NCBI GenBank assembly: GCA_026874595.1 | Contig: CM049317.1 | Coordinates: 53,091,618 to 53,155,617 of the forward strand | Direction of reading: 5' to 3' | Source of the DNA: Sipunculus nudus | Lineage: Eukaryota; Annelida; Sipuncula; Golfingiida; Sipunculidae | DNA length: 64,000 nt | Part shown: positions 62,001 through 64,000 of the stretch, in pieces | How positions within the stretch are numbered: position 1 is the first letter of the stretch | Layout: each line of letters opens with the position of its first letter | Program-made: the position numbers and the translations under genes | Notes under the pieces: model-generated | Told to the model about the DNA's origin: nothing | Database searches by the model: none | The model's input: only the letters and a program-made list of their open reading frames with translations

Positions 62001-64000
62001 TAATATTTAATCCATCATATTATGAAAATTATACCAGTGTATATTATAACAACACTGATAATGTATTATCTAAATAAATTATAACATTTTATTGCAGCAT
62101 AGTATTTTTGGTCACATATAATATTTAAAGTGGAGCAATTTGCTTTATTGCAATGGCTAGTTTAATATGTGATCTCCAGATGGCGGTATAGTCTTTAACC
62201 CGTTAAAACCCCAGTAAGATCCCGTATTCCTCTACCCCTCAACCCCCCCCCCCCCCACACACACACACACCCACTCCGTATCTCAACCTCATTTATCGTC
62301 TATGAGAACGATATCTGCTGCTGTGGGTGGCAGTTTCCATTTTTTCTTTCTGCTGGTGTACGTGTGTGTGTAGTGAGTTACGTTTACTAGGAGTGCGTTT
62401 TGCGGGTTGCGACAGCGCGGAACGCGGGACACGAAATGTGGTATAAACTTGCGTGTGTATTTACCATAAGGGCGTTATATATAACCCATGCGGTTTTGGC
62501 CCGGTGATGCCAAAACCCGCTCTATCATACTGCATCCATAGGTCGTACACATGGTAGCCAGGTCCATTTTTAGCCAAAGCCTAAAGCCCCTTTCACACCG
62601 GGCCTAAATAGAGTTGCGTCTTGCGCAGGATCGGCGTACTCCCTGGGTATGTTATGCAAAGGCTGGCATACAATCACGTATTTCGTCGGAATGGCGAAGG
62701 GTAGCGTACTTTTGCTTATGCATGGCGTACAGTAGCGTACAGAAGTGTAGTGTTGCGTAGACTTGCGTAAAAGCTGCGTTCTTTCTGCGTTCAGTGCTCT
62801 ACACCGACAGTACGCGAAAAAATTAAACAGGTTTAATTATTTTGCGTCTATCTCGCGTACCCCATTGCGTCCCTCGGCGTATTGCCATGTAGGCCAGCGT
62901 AGGCAGTACTATAGGCACAGCTTAGGGCAGCGTATAAGCTCGGCGTAGTCAGTACGCCGCGAAACTCTACGTAGGCCCGGTGTGAAACCCGGGCCCTTTA
63001 AGGTCACAAACAACCTACGATTTTGACTATGTCAGCAGGACTATGACATATGGAACTGTCGTAGGGTTGGGAATGTTTTTTTTTATAAATTCATGGAAGC
63101 GTTTCAATAAAATATATATTGTAAGACGGTCGGGCCTGTCTAAGGCTAATCGTACGCACTTCCTACGGGGTCGTATGAGGTCCCTATGGTGGTCGTAATA
63201 CATAAAAAAATCTTAATTTTCTGTCGTAGACCTGTTTTATATGTGTTGTGCGATATATGTGACTTAGGTCTATCAGACAAACCCACGGCAGTCGAAGGAA
63301 TGACCTACAACGGTAGAGCATTCATAAGATTGTCTTAGATAGAACGTGCGGCAATCGCTGGGCTGTCGCAGGAACGTCCTGCGATTCGTAGGGCCTTGGA
63401 TAACAGAAAAAAAAAATCGTACGAGAGTTGTAGGATGTTATCGTATCCCAGTCGTTTGGCATCGTACAACAGACTACGAGATCGGCCTGACATAAAGAAT
63501 AACCTACCATGCTGAAAAAAAAAATGTTGAACATGTTCAAAATTCTACAACAAGGGTCACCAACAGCTTTTTCCGTCGCAAAACACCTGTCGTATATGTG
63601 TTGTGCTTAGAATTGAGTGGATGTTTTGGGGTAGGCGGATCCAGTTCTCCGAGGAGAATTCAACATACCGCATACCGCGAGACAAAAGAGGGTTTAAAAT
63701 GAAATAACTTGAGCGTAAAAAAACTTTCCGCATACTGCACGCACCAAGTTCAATCAGTCTTAAGCGTAAAAAATCGCTTCCGAAAAACCGCATGAACCAA
63801 GTACAATAAATTTTAACCCTGTAACTTTCTTAAGTTAGAGCGAGTGTAACGCGTGCTATTTGCCTGTAGAAACCAAGTTTGTAAAATCATATTTTTATTC
63901 CTGTTTACAGACGGCCAGTACTTGATGATACCTTTTACCCGGGGTTGTGTTATGCCTGGTGACAGCATGGAGACCTTGTGTAATGTCATGTGGACGGCAA
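13575..64000 (+). CDS. Multi-module secreted protein: four units of a WY module plus two WSC domains (32 exons, 3' end outside window)
   Basis: Whole-gene entry; exons are listed separately. Joining them gives one unbroken frame of about 1411 codons. Order: signal peptide; unit 1 (exons 2-9), unit 2 (10-17), unit 3 (18-25), unit 4 (26-32 onward). Each unit is a WY module of unknown family, then two WSC-like domains, each split by a phase 2 intron just after the Y-x-F/A-x-x-x block. WSC domains are eight-cysteine extracellular modules named after yeast stress sensors and also found in polycystin-1 and Kremen; many are thought to bind carbohydrate. Seen: the eight cysteines, CGG or CG near the end, and several N-glycosylation sites (NYT, NRT, NNS, NKT, NET, NVT), all fitting secretion. 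The C-terminus is unseen, so a membrane anchor is possible. Function unknown: carbohydrate or matrix binding is inference. Exon prediction was by eye from frame, splice signals and internal homology. Confidence 0.85.
13618..16070 (+). other. Intron 1 of the WSC gene
   Basis: Holds a G run at 13634-13652, the MITE-like element at 14331-14867 and an AT-rich ATT-rich stretch at 15050-15145. Nothing else is recognisable. Confidence 0.6.
14331..14867. mobile_element. MITE-like element with TA flanks and about 40 bp inverted ends
   Basis: Left end TAGTCCATTTCTACACC and, about 18 bp further in, CACCTGTTTTTTG. The right end read inward gives TAGTCCGTTTCATCCCC and CACTTGTTTTTTG. It is flanked by TA at 14329-14330 and 14868-14869, as for Tc1/mariner-like elements. 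537 bp, no coding frame. Confidence 0.75.
16071..16178 (+). CDS. WSC gene exon 2: WY module of unit 1, part a
   Basis: Acceptor TTTTGCCAG, donor GTGAGT, phase 1 to 1, 36 codons. Contains DKWFTTQGRLMSFGRRNYT, the unit 1 version of the W-Y/F-T motif, with an N-Y-T glycosylation site. Shorter than its counterparts in units 2 and 4 (123 bp) because it follows the signal peptide directly. Confidence 0.75.
16479..17279. mobile_element. Pogo/Tigger-like non-autonomous DNA transposon
   Basis: 801 bp flanked by TA (16477-16478 and 17280-17281). Left end CAGTAGTCCGCCGTTTTTCC; the right end read inward gives CAGTAGAGCGCCGTATTTCC. CAGTAG ends with TA duplications are known for pogo/Tigger elements. It contains a diverged internal duplication (around 16604-16664 and 16777-16832, both with GGTGTTTCTT). 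No transposase frame was recognised. Confidence 0.75.
17528..19850. repeat. Tandem array 1: about seven monomers of 334-340 bp with dimeric higher-order structure
   Basis: The phrase TCAAAATCATTTAGCAGTCA starts at 17667, 18001, 18341, 18674, 19014 and 19353 (spacings 334, 340, 333, 340, 339). Monomers 1 and 3 share diagnostic variants, as do 2 and 4, so the recent unit is a dimer of about 673 bp with only a few differences per 340 bp. The right end runs into a GTGGACAGTGGACGG-type microsatellite, a hairpin AGTTCACAGAGTGAACT and AAAAA (19782-19855). Monomers carry variants of GGTGGCGCCACC. Frames inside are not genes. Confidence 0.85.
20256..20325 (+). CDS. WSC gene exon 3: WY module of unit 1, part b
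   Basis: Acceptor ATATTTTAG, donor GTAAGT, phase 1 to 2. Encodes THCLSDRKVQLSFKFSE; the C-x-S-D block followed by alternating hydrophobics matches exon 19 (TCFSDTIIRLVVKYKE). Confidence 0.8.
20326..21178 (+). other. Intron 3 of the WSC gene
   Basis: Contains a GC-richer patch (about 20722-20965) with a pol III B-box-like GGTTCGAAGCC at 20931 but no properly spaced A box. Otherwise AT-rich with no recognised content. Confidence 0.5.
21179..21249 (+). CDS. WSC gene exon 4: WY module of unit 1, part c
   Basis: Acceptor TCTTTCAG, donor GTGAGT, phase 2 to 1. Encodes RHFQCLTLTMIRRGLVLVEK, a beta-strand-like cysteine block matching the C-L-T-F block of exon 12 and C-M-T-L of exon 20. Confidence 0.8.
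21309..21356 (+). repeat. (GA)24 microsatellite
   Basis: An uninterrupted GA run 59 bp after exon 4, in intron 4. A purine-rich run so near a donor could vary between individuals. Confidence 0.95.
21449..21507. repeat. (TA)n microsatellite
   Basis: TA dinucleotides with one interruption at the AATATATATATATG junction, in intron 4 about 40 bp before exon 5. Confidence 0.9.
21547..21627 (+). CDS. WSC gene exon 5: WY module of unit 1, part d
   Basis: Acceptor TTAACAG, donor GTACGT, phase 1 to 1, 27 codons. Encodes NDVIDCQDNRISRTRDVEQF then VLSS; the C then F-x-L/I-S-S ending recurs in exons 13 and 21. Confidence 0.8.
21947..22115 (+). CDS. WSC gene exon 6: WSC1, first half
   Basis: Acceptor TTTTCAG, donor GTAAGT, phase 1 to 2. 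Encodes C1 (AKCWTAF), then FPDCMRTCVALGYRVFGFLN, which is the C-x3-C-x3-G-Y-x-x-F-G core of WSC domains. Same length (169 bp) as exon 22 and close in sequence to it. Confidence 0.9.
22709..22869 (+). CDS. WSC gene exon 7: WSC1, second half
   Basis: Acceptor TTTTTCAAG, donor GTAACA (weak), phase 2 to 1. Encodes SSCICAHD, MCQVPC and SCGGTDHISTYY, supplying cysteines 4-8 with the typical C-G-G near the domain end. Same length (161 bp) as exon 23. Confidence 0.88.
22988..23482. repeat. GAGTCC/AAGTCC-word repeat
   Basis: Outer parts are built of short related words (AAGTCCCGAGTC, AAGTCCGAGTC, GCGAGTCC) in both arms around an AT-rich middle, as in some MITE-like elements. Exact ends were not determined. 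Confidence 0.45.
24077..24203 (+). mobile_element. Helitron 5' end fragment
   Basis: Starts TCTATAAATTAATAGCG and follows the first about 125 bp of the element at 25940 (shared GACATACATATGCTC and CATGATTT/CGTGATTT blocks). No 3' hairpin and CTAG were seen nearby, so it appears truncated. Confidence 0.65.
24519..25508. mobile_element. About 1 kb element with imperfect inverted ends
   Basis: Left arm CAGGGTAGTGTGTAAAACCC; the right arm read inward gives CAGGCAGTGTGTTAAACCC, followed in both by a C-rich CCCGAA/CCCGGA stretch. No coding frame was recognised. Confidence 0.5.
25940..26250 (+). mobile_element. Non-autonomous Helitron, about 311 bp
   Basis: Starts TCTATATATTAATAGCG after A and ends with a hairpin CCGTGCGTAGCACGG, a short spacer and CTAG before T. 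That is the classic Helitron structure: 5' TC, 3' hairpin then CTRR, inserted between A and T with no target duplication. No Rep/helicase frame. The 74-codon frame over it is chance. Confidence 0.85.
26571..26748 (+). CDS. WSC gene exon 8: WSC2, first half
   Basis: Acceptor TCATTTTAG, donor GTAAGA, phase 1 to 2. Encodes GGCWADIYVPGR and LCVRFCSSHGFLYAATSEG. G-C-W-A-D and L-Y-A-A-x-S recur in exon 24, so this is the unit 1 partner of WSC6. Confidence 0.9.
26749..27995 (+). other. Intron 8 of the WSC gene
   Basis: 1.25 kb of AT-rich DNA. Around 26930-27000 (GGCGATTTTTATGTCCCCTC) it loosely recalls the Helitron 5' part but is too diverged to call. Nothing else seen. Confidence 0.5.
27996..28150 (+). 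CDS. WSC gene exon 9: WSC2, second half
   Basis: Acceptor TTTTTTCAG, donor GTAATA, phase 2 to 1. Encodes VCTCRNTYGMLGKGRRC, TAKC and YCGNVNRPYLNNVY, completing eight cysteines. Ends unit 1. Confidence 0.88.
28717..28839 (+). CDS. WSC gene exon 10: WY module of unit 2, part a
   Basis: Acceptor CGCTTACAG, phase 1 to 1, 41 codons, same length as exon 26. Encodes KPELRGTWYTSTVPQRIVQV, the clearest copy of the G-x-W-Y-T motif. The donor GTTTGG is weak, but it keeps phase and length equal to exon 26, which decides it. Confidence 0.75.
28878..28930. repeat. (AT)n microsatellite
   Basis: Uninterrupted run in intron 10, about 40 bp after exon 10; a second run lies at 29048-29078. Both create spurious I-Y repeat frames. 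Confidence 0.95.
29348..29429 (+). CDS. WSC gene exon 11: WY module of unit 2, part b
   Basis: Acceptor TATCCTCTAG, donor GTAGGG, phase 1 to 2. Encodes MKSVIGTDEILDISPHVTRV then RYFW. It lacks the cysteine found in unit 1 and 3 counterparts, as does exon 27. Confidence 0.75.
29811..29896 (+). CDS. WSC gene exon 12: WY module of unit 2, part c
   Basis: Acceptor TTTTTTGTAG, donor GTAGGT, phase 2 to 1, same length (86 bp) as exon 28. Encodes SEGHKYHVCLTFVMSDDNRT, with an N-R-T glycosylation site. Confidence 0.8.
29951..30200 (+). repeat. Dispersed repeat, GGCCTCCA...GGAGGTAA family, copy 1
   Basis: Shares with 36588-36953 the order GGCAGCTAATTACCCC, GCAGCATTTTC, ATCCG, TATTGCTAACAGACA, CGGCAAAAAC/TGGCAAAAAC and GGAGGTAA. 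Type (MITE or other) not determined. Confidence 0.6.
30802..30880. repeat. TTCGCGAA family fragment, copy 2
   Basis: Short palindrome-rich stretch with ATTCGCGAGGGTTTTAATTT, ATATTCGCGAATGGG and ATCGCGAATATGAG; a collapsed or truncated member. Confidence 0.5.
32046..32488. mobile_element. MITE-like element, TTCGCGAA family, copy 3
   Basis: Left end ACCGTGATTGGCTTTATGTT; the right end read inward gives GTTTGGTTGGCTTCATATTC. Both continue into CGCAAAG. It ends only 25 bp before exon 13, so the branch-point region of that intron lies within it. Confidence 0.65.
32514..32597 (+). CDS. WSC gene exon 13: WY module of unit 2, part d
   Basis: Acceptor TTCTTTTTCAG, donor GTAAGT, phase 1 to 1. Encodes RFNNPCAMRSRNPDLRSYSQ then FAISS, ending like exons 5 and 21. 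Confidence 0.8.
33479..33547. repeat. (AT)n microsatellite directly before exon 14
   Basis: About 69 bp of AT ending 18 bp before the first base of exon 14, so it takes the place of the usual pyrimidine tract and branch region. Confidence 0.9.
33566..33737 (+). CDS. WSC gene exon 14: WSC3, first half
   Basis: Acceptor TTCGACCACAG, donor GTATGT, phase 1 to 2. Encodes EVGCYFQDRANP and GECARFCYVKQLPYFAIMSR. G-C-Y-F and C-A-R-F-C are shared with exon 30, its unit 4 partner. Confidence 0.9.
33738..34953 (+). other. Intron 14 of the WSC gene
   Basis: 1.2 kb. A tandem CACCTTGCAT triplication sits at 34061-34090. Otherwise AT-rich, nothing recognised. Confidence 0.55.
34954..35090 (+). CDS. WSC gene exon 15: WSC3, second half
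   Basis: Acceptor AAAATTTCAG, donor GTAATT, phase 2 to 1, 137 bp like exon 31. Encodes RRLCYCGYGGTEEVLDSRCL and AECGMTNFPC; E-V-L-D-x-x-C-x-A-x-C-G is shared with exon 31. Shorter than the other second halves, without C-G-G. Confidence 0.9.
35192..35890. mobile_element. MITE-like element with GACGGGTTTCAATATAC ends
   Basis: Left end GACGGGTTTCAATATACA; the right end read inward gives GGCGGGTTTCAATATACC. Subterminal words GTCTTGA/TCAAGAC occur in both arms. About 700 bp, intron 15. Frames inside are chance. Confidence 0.65.
36305..36500 (+). CDS. WSC gene exon 16: WSC4, first half (ten-cysteine type)
   Basis: Acceptor GTGTTGCAG, donor GTAAGT, phase 1 to 2. Encodes VGCVNLINFLPKEC, LDRCKLK and PALCAHMCPKK. 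Two cysteines beyond the usual set lie in the region between C1 and the C-x3-C pair. The first extra cysteine is 11 residues after C1, exactly as in exon 32. Confidence 0.88.
36588..36953 (+). repeat. Dispersed repeat, GGCCTCCA...GGAGGTAA family, copy 2
   Basis: Collinear with 29951-30200 but longer; it contains an additional TTATCCCCACATGGCATTG block. Confidence 0.6.
37088..37560 (+). repeat. GCCCGTCATATGACGGG repeat
   Basis: Starts at a palindrome CCCGTCATATGACGGG, followed by CCGTCCGTCCGTACGTACG and then diverged sub-repeats (TGGATTTTCACGAAACTCA, AGGATTCTGATAAAACTCA, TTGATTTTCATGAAACTCA) spaced 135-160 bp. Similar layout to arrays 1 and 2 (palindromic terminus, GTCC-type run, tandem units). 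Confidence 0.6.
37827..41858 (+). repeat. Tandem array 2: about nine monomers of 334-418 bp plus degenerate short units
   Basis: Starts TTTTTAGCTCAGCTGACTG with a hairpin (AGCTCAG...CTGAGCT) and a GTCCGTC/GTCTGTC run. The core GGTGGCGCCACC or a variant recurs near 38179, 38513, 38851, 39195, 39529, 39872, 40290, 40628 and 40999. The terminus recurs inside at about 40132 and 40652. From 41050 the units shorten to about 170-190 bp. The end near 41820-41858 (CAGCTGAGCGTCATGACCCC) is the reverse of the start of the element at 42300. Minus-strand frames of 60-100 codons repeat with the monomers and are not genes. Confidence 0.85.
42068..42246 (+). CDS. WSC gene exon 17: WSC4, second half
   Basis: Acceptor AATTTATAG, donor GTGAGT, phase 2 to 1. 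Encodes TKCHCGETLEDSP, ETCDSPCPGNNSERCGGGET and FASVY, the most canonical WSC ending in the gene, with an N-N-S glycosylation site. It lies between two oppositely oriented members of one repeat family (210 bp to the left, about 54 bp to the right). Confidence 0.92.
42300..43610 (-). repeat. Element of the array 2 family in reverse orientation
   Basis: The left end CAAGGGGCCCATGGGCCATG resembles the reverse of array 2's right end. The right end GACGGACGACGAGGGATCGC then TATAGCTCAGATGG...GCTGAGCTAAAAA is the reverse of array 2's left end. Internal diverged monomers carry reversed CTAGGTCCAA...TTTGTGCCCT words. Intron 17. Confidence 0.75.
43973..44211 (-). mobile_element. MITE-like element, GCCTCCGCCAGG family, copy 1
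   Basis: Left end GCCTCCGCCAGG; the right end CCTGGCGGAGGC is a perfect 12 bp inverted repeat. The inner part is the reverse complement of the middle of the copies at 48479 and 61361 (GGGAATGGGCTA, GATTAGATTTTG type words). Confidence 0.65.
44378..44827 (+). CDS. WSC gene exon 18: basic Lys/Pro-rich linker plus WY module of unit 3, part a
   Basis: Acceptor TCATTGTCAG, donor GTAAGT, phase 1 to 1, 150 codons, by far the longest exon. Residues about 1-98 form a Lys/Arg/Pro/Ser-rich linker opening with LRRQRRT (R-Q-R-R fits a furin-type site) and containing an imperfect duplication of about 25 residues (TKPGRPSKP... and TKSARPSKT...). From about 44671 follow KTPCQVVYDILREGSFYASP and GNRIVNF, the unit 3 form of the W-Y motif with F in place of W and an added cysteine. 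Confidence 0.85.
44878..45088. repeat. GGGGCGAATCCAGGAT repeat with C runs and (CA)n
   Basis: Related to the start of the repeat at 6629. Contains two C runs (45046-45057, 45068-45079) and a CACACACACA tail. Confidence 0.5.
45280..45767. mobile_element. MITE-like element built of CGACAA words
   Basis: Left end CTGTCCCACTTAGGCGACTC; the right end read inward gives TTGTCCGACTTAGGCGACCC. The interior is a string of CTACGACAA/GGCGACAAC words, mostly on one strand on the left and still present to the right. 488 bp, intron 18. Related words fill 63010-63520. Confidence 0.7.
45826..45910 (+). CDS. WSC gene exon 19: WY module of unit 3, part b
   Basis: Acceptor TTTTTCTTCAG, donor GTGAGT, phase 1 to 2. 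Encodes EEAEQITCFSDTIIRLVVKY, matching exon 3. Confidence 0.82.
45911..47923 (+). other. Intron 19 of the WSC gene
   Basis: Contains a short direct duplication (AACGAATTAGTGTCAACAAC / CGCATTAGTGTCAACAAC at about 46145-46190), the TTCGCGAA element at 46418-46853, and CGATC-rich AT DNA. 47610-47750 has GTCGTAACGGTCGTATC-type words like those at 63.0-63.5 kb. The 99-codon frame at 47229 is not supported by splice pattern or homology. Confidence 0.55.
46418..46853. mobile_element. MITE-like element, TTCGCGAA family, copy 4
   Basis: Left part ATTCGCGATATTCGCGAAGG; right part CCTCGCGAATATGAAGCCCA. The middle shares GAATAAGAC and CAGGTGAACA words with copy 3. Confidence 0.65.
47924..47991 (+). CDS. 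WSC gene exon 20: WY module of unit 3, part c
   Basis: Acceptor TTTTTTTGTAG, donor GTGAGT, phase 2 to 1, only 68 bp. Encodes EMTSCMTLQIISKDVIEVEN, matching exon 4. Confidence 0.8.
48479..48786 (+). mobile_element. MITE-like element, GCCTCCGCCAGG family, copy 2
   Basis: Starts TGCCTCCGCAAGGAAGG; the right end GGTGGAGGCTTGC is its reverse. Collinear with 61361-61698 (CACTTCGGGAATGGGCTA / CATTTCGGGAATGGGCTA). Confidence 0.6.
48849..48932 (+). CDS. WSC gene exon 21: WY module of unit 3, part d
   Basis: Acceptor TCTGTACAG, donor GTTAGT, phase 1 to 1, 84 bp like exon 13. Encodes TAKTQLCSRQISDLWAPRYF then DFVLS, ending like exon 5. Confidence 0.82.
49511..49679 (+). CDS. WSC gene exon 22: WSC5, first half
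   Basis: Acceptor TAATTTACAG, donor GTAAGA, phase 1 to 2, 169 bp as exon 6. Encodes DEKCHPSSQTETAL and FPACVRTCIYLGYYYFGMLS; F-P-x-C-x-R-T-C-x-x-L-G-Y is nearly that of WSC1. Confidence 0.92.
49703..50013 (-). mobile_element. MITE-like element, AAGGC family, copy 2
   Basis: Reverse orientation relative to 9480-9796 with the same order of words; includes a G run at 49940-49953. Starts 24 bp after exon 22. Confidence 0.6.
51038..51200. mobile_element. Short pogo-like MITE, 163 bp
   Basis: Left end CAGTAAAACCTGTGTAA; the right end read inward gives CAGTGTCACCTGTTTGA. TA lies on the left, CA on the right. It ends 21 bp before exon 23. Confidence 0.55.
51222..51382 (+). CDS. WSC gene exon 23: WSC5, second half
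   Basis: Acceptor TTTTTTTTCAG, donor GTAAGT, phase 2 to 1, 161 bp as exon 7. Encodes GTCICFHNETETFWTG, WKCSFPPCKSD and FVCGGKRNILSY, with an N-E-T glycosylation site. Confidence 0.92.
51383..52188 (+). other. Intron 23 of the WSC gene
   Basis: Around 51445-51535 there are AAACGACGTT/AACGTCGTTT words ending in TTCTACTATAT, possibly a decayed pogo-like end. Nothing else recognised. Confidence 0.45.
52189..52372 (+). CDS. WSC gene exon 24: WSC6, first half
   Basis: Acceptor AATCTCCAG, donor GTATTG, phase 1 to 2. Encodes YLGCWADEYDVRHTP and LESCLDFCSNMGTLYAAVSS. A second AG 11 bp downstream (TTTTGGGCAG) would put a TAG in frame and is rejected. Partner of exon 8. Confidence 0.88.
52373..54795 (+). 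other. Intron 24 of the WSC gene
   Basis: 2.4 kb. Only an (AATA/ATA)n stretch near 54578-54630 and short homopolymers stand out. Frames of 60-107 codons (for example minus 53461-53784) have no support. Confidence 0.55.
54796..54953 (+). CDS. WSC gene exon 25: WSC6, second half (one cysteine missing)
   Basis: Acceptor TTATGTATAG, donor GTAAGT, phase 2 to 1. Encodes KICTCANHYGRLG, EVKCSSKRIKS and RCGSAVIPYYHSVY. Where its partner exon 9 has R-C-T-A-K-C, this has K-C-S-S-K-R, so WSC6 has seven cysteines and probably one unpaired or differently paired. Confidence 0.88.
55264..55345. repeat. (TAC)n-like trinucleotide stretch
   Basis: Imperfect ACTACTACT repeats in intron 25. Confidence 0.7.
55455..55577 (+). 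CDS. WSC gene exon 26: WY module of unit 4, part a
   Basis: Acceptor ATGTTTTCAG, donor GTATAG, phase 1 to 1, 123 bp as exon 10. Encodes KDFRGFWYTHTSPRRQLIIY, the second clear R-G-x-W-Y-T motif. Confidence 0.85.
55975..56027. repeat. (AT)n microsatellite
   Basis: AT run in intron 26, giving a spurious Y-I repeat frame on the minus strand. Confidence 0.9.
56247..56331 (+). CDS. WSC gene exon 27: WY module of unit 4, part b
   Basis: Acceptor CGTTGTACAG, donor GTAAGT, phase 1 to 2. Encodes DDVFYMTSRNIISPGKYMLL then VQDFKK, cysteine-free like exon 11. Confidence 0.82.
56818..57003 (-). mobile_element. tRNA-derived SINE
   Basis: On the minus strand an A-box-like GAGTCGAGTGGTAAAACGC and a perfect B box GGTTCGATCCC stand at tRNA spacing, followed by GGTTTCCTCCGAGTTCTCTG. 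Known: internal pol III promoter plus tRNA-unrelated body defines tRNA-derived SINEs. The surrounding segment is bounded by 29 bp direct repeats (56725-56753 and 57027-57055, 26 matches), longer than a usual target duplication. Confidence 0.7.
57827..58138 (+). mobile_element. MITE-like element, family R1, copy 3 (internally deleted)
   Basis: Same ends as copy 2 but about 155 bp shorter, missing the GGATATCACC region. Flanked on both sides by TTAA (57823-57826 and 58139-58142). Ends 48 bp before exon 28. Confidence 0.75.
58187..58272 (+). CDS. WSC gene exon 28: WY module of unit 4, part c
   Basis: Acceptor TTATTTTGCAAG, donor GTAAGT, phase 2 to 1, 86 bp as exon 12. Encodes DAGADRSCFIMILSKDFISA, with the hydrophobic cysteine strand seen in exons 4, 12 and 20. 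Confidence 0.82.
58356..58779. mobile_element. MITE-like element with AAATAC words
   Basis: Left end GGGGTGGGTCAAATACAG; the right end read inward gives AGAGTTGGGTTCAAGTGCG. Arms consist of AAATACAAATAC repeats. Intron 28. Confidence 0.55.
58780..59569 (+). other. Remainder of intron 28
   Basis: AT-rich DNA with A and T runs; nothing recognised. Confidence 0.5.
59570..59659 (+). CDS. WSC gene exon 29: WY module of unit 4, part d
   Basis: Acceptor TGGGTTTCAG, donor GTGAGT, phase 1 to 1. Encodes SSYPCHVIDKNLDKSSFDKY, with N-V-T near its start. Confidence 0.82.
60080..60248 (+). CDS. WSC gene exon 30: WSC7, first half
   Basis: Acceptor TTCATTCCAG, donor GTAAAT, phase 1 to 2. Encodes YKDQGCYFYNLHPLF and PGCARFCHAQDYQYFYIMN, matching exon 14. 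Confidence 0.9.
60626..60652. repeat. Poly-C run
   Basis: About 26 C in intron 30; a G run of about 16-17 follows at 60967-60983. Such long runs are assembly-sensitive. Confidence 0.9.
61064..61200 (+). CDS. WSC gene exon 31: WSC7, second half
   Basis: Acceptor TGTATTACAG, donor GTAAGT, phase 2 to 1, 137 bp as exon 15. Encodes TQCFCSDGLSEKVLDAACTA, KCGQTTDTC and an N-K-T site. Confidence 0.9.
61361..61698 (+). mobile_element. MITE-like element, GCCTCCGCCAGG family, copy 3
   Basis: Starts TACCTCCGCCATAAGGTATG; the right end has GCTGGAGGCTTACATTC. Interior matches 48479-48786. Confidence 0.55.
62582..63001. mobile_element. MITE-like element with TTTCACACCGGGCC ends
   Basis: Left TAAAGCCCCTTTCACACCGG and the right end read inward TTAAAGGGCCCGGGTTTCAC then ACCGGGCC, continuing into TAGAGTTGCG/TAGAGTTTCG. 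The interior is full of GCGTAC/TTGCGTA words. 420 bp. Confidence 0.7.
63010..63520. repeat. GTCGTAGG-word repeat
   Basis: Short words such as CTGTCGTAGG, GGTCGTATGAGG, AGTCGTTTGGCATCGTAC recur; similar to the CGACAA-type element at 45280. Ends not determined. Confidence 0.4.
63911..64000 (+). CDS. WSC gene exon 32: WSC8, first half (cut by window end)
   Basis: Acceptor TTCCTGTTTACAG, phase 1 entry. Encodes TRGCVMPGDSMETLCNVMWT. Cysteine spacing (11 residues) equals that of WSC4, so unit 4 repeats the ten-cysteine type at the same position. The rest of the exon, the second half of WSC8 and any C-terminal anchor lie beyond 64000. Confidence 0.8.

Larger units (their letters stand above)
61201..63910 (+). 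other. Intron 31 of the WSC gene
   Basis: 2.7 kb with three repeats listed separately, a C run and (CA)n at 61656-61682, and another at 62242-62271. 61800-62200 is AT-rich without signal. Confidence 0.6.
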
